Made by a program: the position numbers and the translations under genes. A stretch of DNA of 64,000 nucleotides from contig PDSF01000034.1 of the NCBI GenBank assembly GCA_002748355.1, forward strand, positions 54,223 to 118,222, given 5' to 3'. The stretch's first letter is position 1. The number at the start of each line of letters is the position of its first letter. The notes beneath the pieces were generated by a model. The model worked only from the letters and a program-made list of their open reading frames with translations, ran no database searches and was not told the origin of the DNA. Shown here in pieces: positions 8,931 to 18,244 of the stretch. This DNA comes from Planctomycetota bacterium (GTDB taxonomy: Bacteria > Planctomycetota > UBA1135 > GCA-002748355).

Positions 8931-10577
8931 ATGGATCGAGCGAGCATTGAAGCGGCCCCCAGCTGGCAGGCGCTACGCCAGCACTACGAGCAGATTCTCA
9001 AGCTGCAGATGCGGGACCTCTTCGCCGAGGACCCAGGCCGCTTCGAGCGTTTCTCGCTCCAAGCCGGCGAGATCCTCCTCGACTACTCCAAGAACCGCGT
9101 CAACGCCGAAACCATGCAACTGCTGACCGGGCTGGCCCGTGACCGCGGCCTGGAAGAGCGGCGCCAGGCCCTCTTCGCCGGGGAACGCATCAACGCCACC
9201 GAAGGGCGGGCGGTGCTGCACACGGCGCTGCGCAACCGCAGCGACAGGCCGGTCATGGTCGACGGCGAGGACGTCATGCCCGCGGTGCGGGCAGCCCTGC
9301 AGCACATGGAGGAGTTCTCCGAGCAGCTGCGCAGCGGTAGCTGGACCGGCTTCAGCGGCAAGCAGATCAGCGACGTCGTCAACATCGGCATCGGCGGCTC
9401 CGACCTCGGGCCGGTCATGGTCACCGAGGCCTTGCGCCCCTACGCCAAGGACGGCCCGCGCGTCCACTTCGTCAGCAACGTCGACAGCACCCACCTGGTC
9501 GAAACCCTGGCTGGCCTAGACCCAGAGAGCACCCTCTTTCTGGTCGCCAGCAAGACCTTCACCACCCAAGAAACCCTCACCAACGCCCGGAGCGCCCGCG
9601 ACTGGTTCCTCGCCCATGCCCAGGATGAGGCGCATATCGCCAAGCACTTCGTCGCCTTGTCGACCAACGAGACCGCGGTGAAGGACTTCGGCATCGACCC
9701 GGCCAACATGTTCGTGTTCTGGGACTGGGTAGGTGGACGCTTCTCGCTCTGGTCCTCGATCGGCCTCTCCATCGCCATCGCCGTGGGCTACGACAAGTTC
9801 ACCGAGCTGCTCCAGGGCGCCCACGAAATGGACGAGCATTTCAAGGCCGCCCCCCTTGAGAGCAACCTCCCCGTCACCATGGCCCTGCTAGGTCTGTGGT
9901 ATCGCGACTTCTTTGGGGCCGTTGGCCACGCCGTCCTGCCCTACGACCAGTACCTGCATCGTCTGCCGGCCTATCTCCAACAGGCGGATATGGAAAGCAA
10001 CGGCAAACGCGTCGCCCTAAGCGGCGAGGTGGTCAGCGTCGAAACCGGCCCCATCCTCTTTGGCGAACCGGGCACCAATGGGCAACACGCCTTTTATCAG
10101 CTCATCCACCAGTCCGAAGAACTCATCCCCTGCGACTTCCTCGCCGCAGCCCAGAGTCAGAACCCCCTCGGCGCCCACCACGAAATTTTGCTCAGCAACT
10201 TCTTCGCCCAGACCGAAGCGCTCATGCGCGGCAAGACCGAAGACGAAGTCCGCGAGGAGTTACGCGCCAGCGGCATGAGCGAAGCCGAACTCACCCGGCT
10301 CCTCCCCCACAAGGTCTTCCCCGGCAACAAGCCAACAAACAGCATCCTCTACCGCAAACTCACCCCCAAAACCCTCGGACAACTCATCGCCCTCTACGAA
10401 CACAAGATCTTCTGCCAAGGCGTGCTCTGGGGCATCAACAGCTTCGACCAATGGGGTGTAGAGCTAGGCAAGCAACTGGCCAAGAGGATACTCCCAGAGC
10501 TCTCCGGCGACAGTCAGCCGCAGCAACACGACGCCTCCACCAACGGACTCATCGAGGCCTACAAGGCTCTTCGCTAG
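8931..10577 (+). CDS. pgi: Glucose-6-phosphate isomerase
   Basis: Interconverts glucose-6-phosphate and fructose-6-phosphate. The protein is 548 residues from the ATG at 8931, almost exactly the enterobacterial length. It shows the family signatures: [14 protein letters not shown], the catalytic region with [20 protein letters not shown] with the catalytic Glu, [12 protein letters not shown] with the catalytic His, and [11 protein letters not shown] at the C-terminus. The frame stays open far upstream through the antisense of tal, but the ATG at 8931 has a GGAG and the conserved N-terminus begins there. It is transcribed divergently from tal. Confidence 0.96.
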   Translation: MDRASIEAAPSWQALRQHYEQILKLQMRDLFAEDPGRFERFSLQAGEILLDYSKNRVNAETMQLLTGLARDRGLEERRQALFAGERINATEGRAVLHTALRNRSDRPVMVDGEDVMPAVRAALQHMEEFSEQLRSGSWTGFSGKQISDVVNIGIGGSDLGPVMVTEALRPYAKDGPRVHFVSNVDSTHLVETLAGLDPESTLFLVASKTFTTQETLTNARSARDWFLAHAQDEAHIAKHFVALSTNETAVKDFGIDPANMFVFWDWVGGRFSLWSSIGLSIAIAVGYDKFTELLQGAHEMDEHFKAAPLESNLPVTMALLGLWYRDFFGAVGHAVLPYDQYLHRLPAYLQQADMESNGKRVALSGEVVSVETGPILFGEPGTNGQHAFYQLIHQSEELIPCDFLAAAQSQNPLGAHHEILLSNFFAQTEALMRGKTEDEVREELRASGMSEAELTRLLPHKVFPGNKPTNSILYRKLTPKTLGQLIALYEHKIFCQGVLWGINSFDQWGVELGKQLAKRILPELSGDSQPQQHDASTNGLIEAYKALR

Positions 10578-10593
10578 CGGCGCCGGAGCGCGC

Positions 10594-10637
10594 GCCGCCT
10601 CACTGGATCTCGTCAGCGATCCTTCCAGTGAAGCGGC
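10594..10637 (+). terminator. Possible stem-loop terminator after pgi
   Basis: GCCGC, two bases, CACTGGA, a 16-base loop, TCCAGTG, two bases, GCGGC: a 12-pair stem with a symmetric internal loop, beginning 17 bases after the pgi stop. There is no T run, so it is a candidate only. Confidence 0.35.
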
Positions 10638-10679
10638 GAATGATCCACATTACGACGACATCCTCTGGGGCAACACTAC

Positions 10680-12221
10680 ATGCGACAGGCATATCGACGA
10701 CTCCTTGTGCCGACATTACTTCTGGCAGTCACCATAGCTTATAATCTACCCATTCTTAAGTCGGCCGTAAACACTTACGACGAGGGAATGATCCTTACGG
10801 GCGCGCAGCGGATTCTCAACGGGGACATCCCACATCGTGACTTCTGGACAATTTATCCCTTCGGTCAATATTTGACTCTGGCCTTTCTTTTCAAGGTTTT
10901 CGGAGCCTCGATCCTTACGGAGCGCGTGTACGACCTGGCGATCAAATCGCTCCTCTCCACGGTGATTTATGGTGTTGGCCGGAATGTCGGCCTATCCCGG
11001 AAACTAGCCCTGTCGGCTTGGGGGGTGGCTCTCATATATATCGGAGATACCGAACTACCCGGCTACCCTGTATACGCCGCCATCCTTCTTATCTTCATCA
11101 GCGTCTATTGTTTTTCCCGGTACCTTAATGACCCTCGCAGACGCTATCTTTTTATTGCAGGAATAGCTGTTGCCGTCAGCTCTTTCTATCGGCACGACCT
11201 AGCGGGGATGACGGCCATTGCCATGATCGGGACCCTTGCCTTGAAGATGGCCCTAGAGAAAAAACTCGATCTCAAATCCATGCTGCTCCTTATTGGCGGC
11301 ATCCTCCTGGCGGGCTTACCGGTTCTGATATACCTGGATCGCGCCGTAGGCCTATCGCCAATCGTAGATCAGTTGCTGGTGAGCCCAATGGAGACCTTTC
11401 CAAAATACCGTTACCTGCCTTACCCCACGCACCTGGCCTACAAATCTCTGCCGTTTTACATCAATCCTATTGTGCTTTTATCAGGATTAGTCGTAGCCCT
11501 GGCTACCCTGGCCCAGCAGGGAAATCGCGGCAGAATGAACTATGGCCTATTGCTTCTTTCCTTGATCGGAATCTTGTTCCTAAACCAGGTCAGAATTCGT
11601 TCTGATCCCGACCACTTGCTTCCCGCCGCCCTGTTGACCGCCAGCGTGGGAGCCATTTTGCTTCATTTATTCATCGAGGCAGCCAGAAGAAGCCCCCGGA
11701 GAATAGCCAGCGGATGGGTAGCCCCTCTTATTTTTGGCCCCATCATCTTACCCCTGGCCAGCCCTATTGTCCGGAAATACCATTCCCTGGGAGGGGACTA
11801 CTTCTCTCTACCAAAGCCATCCCCGAGATCGGGCTATGCTTACATCGGGAACGACCTCAAGAATCTGGCCACCTACATCATGAACCACACTGATCGCAAT
11901 GACCCCATATATGTAGGGGCATGCAATCATGACAGGTTCATCGTCAATGATCCGATTGTTTACTTTCTGACCAACAGAGCTCCTGCAACCAGGTATCACG
12001 ACCTGCAGCCTGGAGTGGCCACGACACTAGAAGTGCAGCAAGAGATAGCGCAAGAGATAACGGAAGCCGCGCCCGAACTGATAGTACTGACATCGCGATA
12101 CTGGATAGAACCGAACGACACAAGGATTGACCTAGGCGTCGACCACCTGGATCAGACCATACTCAATCGTTACGTATTCAAAAAGAAGTTTGGGCACTAC
12201 CAGGTATGGACGATAAAATAA
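10680..12221 (+). CDS. Polytopic membrane glycosyltransferase-like protein (GT39/ArnT-like)
   Basis: A 513-residue inner-membrane protein with about ten hydrophobic segments, a large loop after the first one, and a soluble C-terminal domain of about 130 residues. The loop after TM1 contains NTYDEGMILTGAQRIL and GDIPHRDFWTIYPFGQY, which resembles the acidic DE motif and following loop of GT39/PMT-like and ArnT-like glycosyltransferases that use polyprenyl-phosphate sugars. That assignment is by fold and motif only; donor and acceptor are unknown. The gene is clearly richer in A/T than its neighbours: the 60 bases at 10741-10800 contain 27 G or C, against 39 for 9301-9360 in pgi. This suggests recent transfer. 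It stands alone, with pgi upstream and an empty region downstream. Confidence 0.7.
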   Translation: MRQAYRRLLVPTLLLAVTIAYNLPILKSAVNTYDEGMILTGAQRILNGDIPHRDFWTIYPFGQYLTLAFLFKVFGASILTERVYDLAIKSLLSTVIYGVGRNVGLSRKLALSAWGVALIYIGDTELPGYPVYAAILLIFISVYCFSRYLNDPRRRYLFIAGIAVAVSSFYRHDLAGMTAIAMIGTLALKMALEKKLDLKSMLLLIGGILLAGLPVLIYLDRAVGLSPIVDQLLVSPMETFPKYRYLPYPTHLAYKSLPFYINPIVLLSGLVVALATLAQQGNRGRMNYGLLLLSLIGILFLNQVRIRSDPDHLLPAALLTASVGAILLHLFIEAARRSPRRIASGWVAPLIFGPIILPLASPIVRKYHSLGGDYFSLPKPSPRSGYAYIGNDLKNLATYIMNHTDRNDPIYVGACNHDRFIVNDPIVYFLTNRAPATRYHDLQPGVATTLEVQQEIAQEITEAAPELIVLTSRYWIEPNDTRIDLGVDHLDQTILNRYVFKKKFGHYQVWTIK

Positions 12222-12855
12222 TACATAAACCTGGGCGCGTGAGGGCAGCGGAACAACCCACCACCGATTGCGATTTATCTCTAACATCTTTCCCTGGCCT
12301 TCTTTGCGCCACAATCAAAAATAACAGCATACCCCTCCGTTATCTTCACCCCTGTAGGTCAAGTCCCCATTAGCAGGCCACTGAAGCAGACTGGTGGTTA
12401 GGCACCTGCAGCCAGTGCCGTGCCCAGCAGGGGATCGGCCATCGCCCCTCCAGTATCGCTCTGGAAGAAAAGACACAGCTTTTCCCCTACGGCAAGGGGC
12501 GTGGCGCTCTCTCTCCTAGGTCATTATCAATAGACGCTCGCCCGTCACTCGCATCGTAGGCCGGCGAATCCCATTGCCGTCGCAGGTAGCCTAGGGCATC
12601 CGCGGCATTGTTCCTCGGCAATCTGGTCAGGGTAGCTTGCTACTCGGCTCGACAGTGAACCCCGGAGAAAGGCCCGTGTGCCCCGGACAGGGAGCGCGGA
12701 TCAGCTCGACGGGAGTAATCCTTCGTTGCGAATCGCAGGGCGAGTCGAGCCCCAGACAAAACGTCAGCGAGATAACGGGAAGAGGATAGATCAACGCGAG
12801 CACCAGGGCGAGGGCTCTGACGTGCTAGCACTCGCATATGCTTATCCAGCTTTGA
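12222..12855. other. Gene-free stretch of 634 bases
   Basis: No reading frame here has protein-like composition or a recognisable match on either strand. The first 140 bases are AT-rich like the preceding gene, so the transferred segment may end near 12360. At 12371 the sequence TAGCAGGCCACTGAAGCAG resembles the arm of the inverted-repeat family found at 40201, 43792 and 61376 and may be a degraded copy. Confidence 0.5.
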
Positions 12856-14211
12856 TTATTGCAGCCCCACCCGCACCTCGAGGCCGTTACTGAGCGTGAT
12901 GCCAGCTTTATTGGCCCCTTGATCGACGACCAAAGCCTGGAGGTAGAGGTCCTGGCCGGGCAGGCCGTTGTCCCGCGGCAAGGGGAAACTCATCAGGTTC
13001 CGGCCATTCTGGGCCAGGAAGGGAATGGAGATATCAGGCGAGACGAGCAGGGAACAAGAAAGCAGCCCTATCTGGCTCAGATCCAAGGGCAGGGGAATGG
13101 CGCCAAACAGCTTCTTGCTCATGCCGAGGTAATACAGGCCTGGGGCCTGAGTCGGGATAGCTGAGACGCCAAAGGAGAGGAACTGCCCGTAGATGGGCTT
13201 TTGCGTGGGATCTGCCTGGAGCCTTGGCACACCAACGCTGCCCCGGCAGCCGCGACCAAACTCTCGGCTCGTCGCCGGCATCAGCGCCGACAGGAAAGCG
13301 ATGTCCGAGAAGCGGCCTAGGGTTTCCCCGAAGCGCAGCACAACCAAGCGTTTGCTGGGCAGCACGTAGAGGCGCTGCTTGCCAGATCCTTTGGCCATGC
13401 AGAGATCGCTCGGCAACGGGCTATTGGTCGGCGGTAACCACCAGCCGACCCCATAGCTTGGCGCGACCTTCGTGCTCACGAAGCACTGCCGCAAATGCTT
13501 TGTTGCGAGGATTCTCTTGGAGCCATAAACCCCGCCGCTGGCAACCATGTCGCCAAACTTGGCCCATTCGCGAGCTGTGAGATACAGCCCACTCGGCAGC
13601 TGAGGCTCACCCTTATTCGCATTGCGCCAAAACCCGACCTTCATTCCAAGCGGAGTGATCAGCCTCCGCGAGAGATAGGCCGTCACCGTCTCCGGCCTTG
13701 GCTGTGCTGCAAGCTTGCGCTTGAGCGCCTCGCCAAAGACCTGAAAGGGGTTGGGACCGTAGTCGAAGCTCTTCCCCGGCGCCGCAATCGTGCGGCTGGC
13801 TACCGCAGCAGAGTAACTCGGGGCCCCTCCAATGGAGCCTCCATCGAGGCCGCTGACCAGACCAAGGAGCTGGCGATAGCTGATCTGGGACTTCCTCGGG
13901 TCCGACTTCCATTCGACCAAGGTCTTGGACACCTTCTCATCAAATCCGAAAAAGCCATCGTCGACCGCAATCGCCAGGAGGGTACCGGCGAAGCTCTTGG
14001 TGCCGCTCGCGAGACGATGCGCCTTACTGTTCGACCAGCCGTTGGCGTATCGCTCGAACAAGACCTTGCCGTCCTGCATGACCAGGACCGCGTGCCCATT
14101 GCGGGCCTCCGAGTATTTCGCGCAAGCGGCGAAATCGTACTGCTGCCCGAGCAGGGGGCTGGCGATAAGTGCCAGCGTCGCGATGGGAGATAATGGTATT
14201 TTTTTTGTCAT
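12856..14211 (-). CDS. Exported serine hydrolase (beta-lactamase/esterase fold) with lineage C-terminal module
   Basis: A 451-residue exported protein. The start at 14211 gives a clean signal peptide (MTKKIPLSPIATLALIASPL, cleavage near LLGQQ) and has AGAAGG upstream; an ATG at 14316 would add 35 residues that spoil it. Residues 25-330 follow the class C beta-lactamase / carboxyesterase pattern: the nucleophile motif SGTKSF (SxxK), a central Tyr in FDYGPNPF, and KGSGKQ in place of the usual KTG-like triad element. Activity could be on esters, D-amino acid peptides or lactams. Residues 340-451 form a separate domain with the motif PRDNGLPGQDLYLQ that recurs at the ends of three other secreted proteins in this window. 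It stands alone on its strand and diverges from the 14548 gene. Confidence 0.8.
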   Translation of the reverse strand: MTKKIPLSPIATLALIASPLLGQQYDFAACAKYSEARNGHAVLVMQDGKVLFERYANGWSNSKAHRLASGTKSFAGTLLAIAVDDGFFGFDEKVSKTLVEWKSDPRKSQISYRQLLGLVSGLDGGSIGGAPSYSAAVASRTIAAPGKSFDYGPNPFQVFGEALKRKLAAQPRPETVTAYLSRRLITPLGMKVGFWRNANKGEPQLPSGLYLTAREWAKFGDMVASGGVYGSKRILATKHLRQCFVSTKVAPSYGVGWWLPPTNSPLPSDLCMAKGSGKQRLYVLPSKRLVVLRFGETLGRFSDIAFLSALMPATSREFGRGCRGSVGVPRLQADPTQKPIYGQFLSFGVSAIPTQAPGLYYLGMSKKLFGAIPLPLDLSQIGLLSCSLLVSPDISIPFLAQNGRNLMSFPLPRDNGLPGQDLYLQALVVDQGANKAGITLSNGLEVRVGLQ

Positions 14212-14547
14212 CGTGCAGGCACCTTCTGGCAGGGCGGTCGCAAGGCAAAGTTCGTGAAACAAGAGGATCCGCCATACCTGAGAAAACGTCTTGCTCACGC
14301 AGGAATCACAGGTCAAGCCAGGATCCCGCGAGGATCTTCGCCATCATCGGCGCACTCAGGAGCGCTGAGCTTGCTGCCGCCTAGCCTGCCAATAAAAAAT
14401 AAGAGAAAACTGCGTGCGCTCGCCCAAAAGGCGCACTTAAAGGAGGAATATGCCCTGAACCCGCTTTGCCCCTGAAAGCAGCGCTCCTACTCTGCACTCG
14501 CAGTCTCAGAATCCCTCCCTATTCCCTCAACTCCCCGCTCCCCCAGC
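14212..14547. promoter_or_regulatory. Divergent intergenic region with a leader-like hairpin
   Basis: These 336 bases separate the serine hydrolase from the helical protein gene and should hold both promoters. An AT-rich patch lies at 14391-14410. GTGCGC / GCGCAC pair around an 11-base loop at 14413-14435, followed at once by AAAGGAGGAAT and ATG CCC TGA. The near-perfect Shine-Dalgarno therefore leads into a two-codon frame rather than a gene; this may be chance. Confidence 0.3.
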
Positions 14548-16089
14548 ATGCTAAGGCACACTCTCCTCCCCGCTCTCTTGCTCCTCCTCCCGGCAACGCT
14601 GGTGGCGCAGGACCAACTCGTCCGCCAAGCCCTCCGTGTCATCGAGAAATACGAGGCGCTCGAACCCTCCTTGAAACCCGGCGACGTCGCTACCGCCAAC
14701 CGCTACCTCAACGGCCTGCGCTACTCAGCCAAACGCCTCAGGGCGGCCTACAAGAAGAACACCATCCACTGGAAGAACGCCAGCAAGCGCTACCAGGAGC
14801 TGGTCGCCAGGATCAGCGCCAAGGCGAAGATGGAATCGACGCCAGCAAAGAAGGCAGAGCAGCCAAGCGCCGGATCCAGTGGGAAGCCAGCTAGCGGAGA
14901 AGCAACTCGCAAGGTCGACCTCCGCAGCCTGCAAGCCCTTAACTCCAAGGTACAGCGCGCCTTCGTCAACCTTCGCAGCCGGCGCATCCAAGACCTCGCG
15001 AATGAGCGATATGTCCAGCAAGTACGAGAGCAGATCCTCGGCTTCCGTGCCCAGCTCAAGGGACTCCCCCCTCAGGATTCAAGTGTCAGCCTCGTGGCCG
15101 GCAACATCGCCAACTTGGAAAAACTGCTACGCGCTGGCCTGAAACAAATGAGGGCAAACAGTGCGCCGCAAGGTGCTGTCGAGAAACTCGCCAAGCTCAA
15201 GGCCTTCTATCAGAGCTGGAACAAAATCCAGCCTCTGGTTCCTCCACTCGAGCCTGAGTTCGTCGAGAACTGGGCCAAGCAGCTCAGAATCTTCCGCGAT
15301 AAAACCATGCCCGCCGACCTGAAATGGCTCGACTCGGTGCGTGGCAAGATCGGCCTCGACCTCAAGGACTGGCAGCGCACCCGCGGCCTTGTCGCCTCGT
15401 CCTGGCCACTCAAACTCCGCGGCCTGCTGGAAAAGAACACGAGCTACATCCACGGGCCGGCACGCAGCGCCAAGTACTTCCTCGACGCCACGCTGAAGCT
15501 CGACCTAAGCAACGCCACAGCGGTGTTGAACCGCGTGCTGCTCAATGGCCAGCTTGAGCGGCAAATGAAAAGACTCGAAGAATCCAAGCGTGCGCTAGAA
15601 CTCGCCCAGGCCTACCAGCGAGGACTCGGCGAAAAAAAGATGCTCGACTACGAGGCCGAGCTCAAGCGGGTGGAGGAAGCGCGAACCCTGCTGCAAACCG
15701 CCGCGAAACAGGGGCTCGCCCGGGTGCGCCTACCCAAAGCAGCCACGAGCGACGAGAAACTGCGCAAAACCGCCTACGAAGTGCTCGCGCGAAAAAAATA
15801 CGGCGCCGGCAAACCGGTCCGCCTCATTGTCAACGCCAAGCTGCAACGCAAAGAAAAGCGAGAAGGCACGATTACGCCGGGGACCGTCCACGCAACGATT
15901 TCGGTGTATCACTACGTTTGGGACGAATATCAGGTCTGCACGGTCGAGAAGAAGGGCAGCGAACTCTGGATCTACTTCAATACGATCCGCTTCTACCACA
16001 AGGGTGGCTCCACCACTCCCACCGGGCAATGGATACTCAGTAAGCGATTTGAATCGTCGCCCATCCTCGAGGAAAACCTCGATAAGTAG
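14548..16089 (+). CDS. Exported helical protein, 513 aa, unknown function
   Basis: A signal peptide is clear (MLRHTLLPALLLLLPATLVA, cleavage before QDQ). The remaining protein is highly charged and predicted helical, with an Ala/Ser/Lys-rich spacer around residues 95-120 and long Lys/Glu/Leu stretches typical of coiled coils (for example residues 330-400). The last 100 residues differ: they are aromatic and beta-rich (ISVYHYVWDEYQVC, WIYFNTIRFYHKGG), suggesting a small C-terminal beta domain. I do not recognise the family. It has no co-oriented neighbour, and converges with the beta-helix gene 85 bases downstream. A structural periplasmic role is possible, without direct evidence. Confidence 0.7.
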   Translation: MLRHTLLPALLLLLPATLVAQDQLVRQALRVIEKYEALEPSLKPGDVATANRYLNGLRYSAKRLRAAYKKNTIHWKNASKRYQELVARISAKAKMESTPAKKAEQPSAGSSGKPASGEATRKVDLRSLQALNSKVQRAFVNLRSRRIQDLANERYVQQVREQILGFRAQLKGLPPQDSSVSLVAGNIANLEKLLRAGLKQMRANSAPQGAVEKLAKLKAFYQSWNKIQPLVPPLEPEFVENWAKQLRIFRDKTMPADLKWLDSVRGKIGLDLKDWQRTRGLVASSWPLKLRGLLEKNTSYIHGPARSAKYFLDATLKLDLSNATAVLNRVLLNGQLERQMKRLEESKRALELAQAYQRGLGEKKMLDYEAELKRVEEARTLLQTAAKQGLARVRLPKAATSDEKLRKTAYEVLARKKYGAGKPVRLIVNAKLQRKEKREGTITPGTVHATISVYHYVWDEYQVCTVEKKGSELWIYFNTIRFYHKGGSTTPTGQWILSKRFESSPILEENLDK

Positions 16090-16174
16090 GAGCATGCTCT
16101 CAAGCGGCAGCAGGGAGCCGGCTCACCCCGCCTTGGGCAGCTCCCCCCCGGCCCGAATCCCGCAGACGCTGGAT

Positions 16175-17413
16175 TCAGAAGCCCACGACTTCCAAGACCG
16201 GAGCTCCGACCCGCCAAGTCGCCAGGTTGAAGCTTTGTCCGCTCAGGACCAGCCCCACCAGCCTCGGGTCCTTTGGCAAACGAAGCTGCAGCTCCACGCT
16301 GCTGGGCGGCAAGACCAGCACCAGCAAGGGCTTTAATGCATCCATCCAGAGCCGATCCGGACCCAGGATCTGCGGCTGCTGGGCACGATCCCCTAAGATC
16401 AAGATCCCGCCCGACTTCAACAGCGGATAGGCAAGCACCCAAACGCCACCAGGCTGCGGCGGAATCCTTGATCGCAGATCCCTAGCCGCAAAGAAGCTCG
16501 ACCTGGCCTGGTAGCGCGCCCCATCGGGCTGCTGCCCCTTGCGCACCAGAGAGCTTCCCTGCCAGCACCAAAGCTCGCCGCCAGCTCCCCCCTGCAGTAT
16601 TCCGCCATAGTGATAGAGGCTCTGGGCCCGCACCGCCGGACCACCGCGGTGCCTGAACTGCGGGCAGGGGCATGGTGTTGCCGGACAAGCGACCAGGAAC
16701 AGCTTCGCAGCAGCGCCGCCAAGCACCGTCGACCCCGACAAGATCACTTGGCCGCGGGGCGTATCGATGCCTGCAGCCCCATCTACGCGCGAGGGGCCGA
16801 CCGACCCCATGCTGTCACTGGCGGCGATCCAGGAGTCGCTAGCATGGATCTGCACCGGCCCGTCCGAGGCGATCGCGGGGGCACCGTTCGCCAGTCCCGT
16901 CGGCGCGAACCAGGCCATCCCCCTGACATGGCAGCGCAGCAGCTCCAAGCGCCCCCAGCCTTCGAGCTTGATCGCAGGCGACAGTGACGACCAGGAACCG
17001 CTCCCCAGCGCCAGCCCTTCGATACGGATATCCACCAGCCGCAGGTATTCGCGTCCTTTGCCGACCGCGTGCAGCGGCGGCGGCTGACGCTTGCCGAAAC
17101 CCACCCCATTGAAGGGCGCAAGCAGGGTCGGCATCGGGTCGCCCAGCAGGGTCAAGCTCTTGCGCACGACGATCTGCTCCCAGGTCCCCCCACGCACCCG
17201 AATCCAATCGCCGGCCTTGGCGGCATCGATCGCCGCTTGCAGGTCTTTGTGGGTGCCATTCCCAGCCGGGTCGACGACATGCTGGGCAAGGGAGGCCGAG
17301 CCCAGACCAAGCAGGGCGCAGGCGGCGAGTAGAAGGGAGCGAAGGCAGGACATGGAGCAAAAGATGCTAGCGGATATCCCCGCAACTGTCGCCATTTTCA
17401 GGGATTCGCTCAT
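16175..17413 (-). CDS. Exported right-handed beta-helix protein
   Basis: The N-terminal half opens HVVDPAGNGTHKDLQAAIDA and RVRGGTWEQIVVRKSLTLLG, the usual entry to a pectin-lyase-like beta-helix of the type that carries PbH1 repeats; short strand-turn repeats follow to about residue 290. No catalytic residues of a known polysaccharide lyase are identified. The last 90 residues resemble the C-terminal module of the serine hydrolase and subtilase of this window, with the motif PKDPRLVGLVLSGQSF. The ATG at 17413 has GGAG at ideal spacing and lies 15 bases after the coaB stop. An ATG at 17353 would give a shorter, more typical signal peptide (MSCLRSLLLAACALLGLGSA), so the true start may be there. 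Likely co-transcribed with coaB. Confidence 0.7.
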   Translation of the reverse strand: MSESLKMATVAGISASIFCSMSCLRSLLLAACALLGLGSASLAQHVVDPAGNGTHKDLQAAIDAAKAGDWIRVRGGTWEQIVVRKSLTLLGDPMPTLLAPFNGVGFGKRQPPPLHAVGKGREYLRLVDIRIEGLALGSGSWSSLSPAIKLEGWGRLELLRCHVRGMAWFAPTGLANGAPAIASDGPVQIHASDSWIAASDSMGSVGPSRVDGAAGIDTPRGQVILSGSTVLGGAAAKLFLVACPATPCPCPQFRHRGGPAVRAQSLYHYGGILQGGAGGELWCWQGSSLVRKGQQPDGARYQARSSFFAARDLRSRIPPQPGGVWVLAYPLLKSGGILILGDRAQQPQILGPDRLWMDALKPLLVLVLPPSSVELQLRLPKDPRLVGLVLSGQSFNLATWRVGAPVLEVVGF

Positions 17414-17428
17414 CCAAGCTCCAGCTTG

Positions 17429-18088
17429 CTATTCCAGCAGTCCCCGCTCCCGCATCAGGGCCTCGACGCGCAGCACCAATCGCTCCGCGAGCCATTCCTT
17501 GTCCCCGCAGCCCAGGTCCTCGGCGCCGCCATCCGGCCCCAGCCAGCAGAGCCGAGACCCCTGCGCCTCCATCGCCGCCGCTTCGTTGAGCACGATGGCA
17601 TCGAGGCCCTTGCGCAGCCGCTTGCCCCGCGCTCGCTCCAAAGCCGCCTCTCGCTCCTCCTCGCTGAAGCTCTCCAGGGCGAAGCCCACGCAAATCCGGG
17701 CTCGCCCCAGCGCCCCCAGCTCGGCCAGCACATCTGGGTTCTCAACCAGGTCGAGGGTGAAGGCGCCCTTTTCCTTCGGCGGCTTGCCGGCGAAGCGCTG
17801 CTTCGGCCGGAAATCGGCAACGGCAGCGACTCCCATCAAGACGGAGTGTTCAGCCGAGGCCAGTTCGCGTTTCCCTTCGTCCAGCATCTCCCGCGCGGAG
17901 CGGACGTCGATCACCTCGACCCCTGCTGGGGCGGGCATTGCCACGGGCCCGCTCAGGACCTTGATCGGATGCCCGCGAGCCGCTGCCGCTGCAGCAATCC
18001 CGTAGGCCATCCGACCGCTCGAGGCGTTGGAGATGTATCGAACTGAATCAATGGGTTCCCGAGTCGGACCGGCAGTAATGAGCCACAT
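17429..18088 (-). CDS. coaB: Stand-alone phosphopantothenate-cysteine ligase domain (CoaB)
   Basis: In coenzyme A synthesis CoaB joins 4'-phosphopantothenate and cysteine. The 219-residue protein from the ATG at 18088 begins MWLITAGPTREPIDSVRYIS, then SNASSGRMAYGIA, the nucleotide- and substrate-binding core of the CoaB domain, and contains VAAVADFRPK and a C-terminal CVGFALESFSEEE. Most bacteria fuse CoaB to the flavoprotein decarboxylase CoaC in one 400-residue chain; here only CoaB is present and the frame upstream of 18088 is not CoaC-like. Separate CoaB and CoaC occur in streptococci and some others, so coaC should be elsewhere. It diverges from the tolC-like gene. Confidence 0.88.
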   Translation of the reverse strand: MWLITAGPTREPIDSVRYISNASSGRMAYGIAAAAAARGHPIKVLSGPVAMPAPAGVEVIDVRSAREMLDEGKRELASAEHSVLMGVAAVADFRPKQRFAGKPPKEKGAFTLDLVENPDVLAELGALGRARICVGFALESFSEEEREAALERARGKRLRKGLDAIVLNEAAAMEAQGSRLCWLGPDGGAEDLGCGDKEWLAERLVLRVEALMRERGLLE

Positions 18089-18244
18089 ACTGGTCGAGGC
18101 TAGCACGAGTCCCCATCGCGCCGACGAACTCTGTCCCAGGAAAGCTCTCTCCCGTTGCCAGCTTTGGCCGTAAACGGAGCCGCCATCATCCCGCAACTCT
18201 CCCGCGACTCTCGCATCCCGCTCCCCTCTCCCCGCTCTAAGCCA

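Noticed and set aside
12640..12837. 65-residue minus-strand frame in the gap after the glycosyltransferase-like gene
   Set aside because: No start context or known family, Arg/Ser-rich composition typical of random GC-rich frames.
14440..14458. Near-perfect Shine-Dalgarno AAAGGAGG followed by ATG CCC TGA
   Set aside because: Only two codons and just three bases between GGAGG and ATG; probably chance or part of a leader. Noted within the intergenic entry only.
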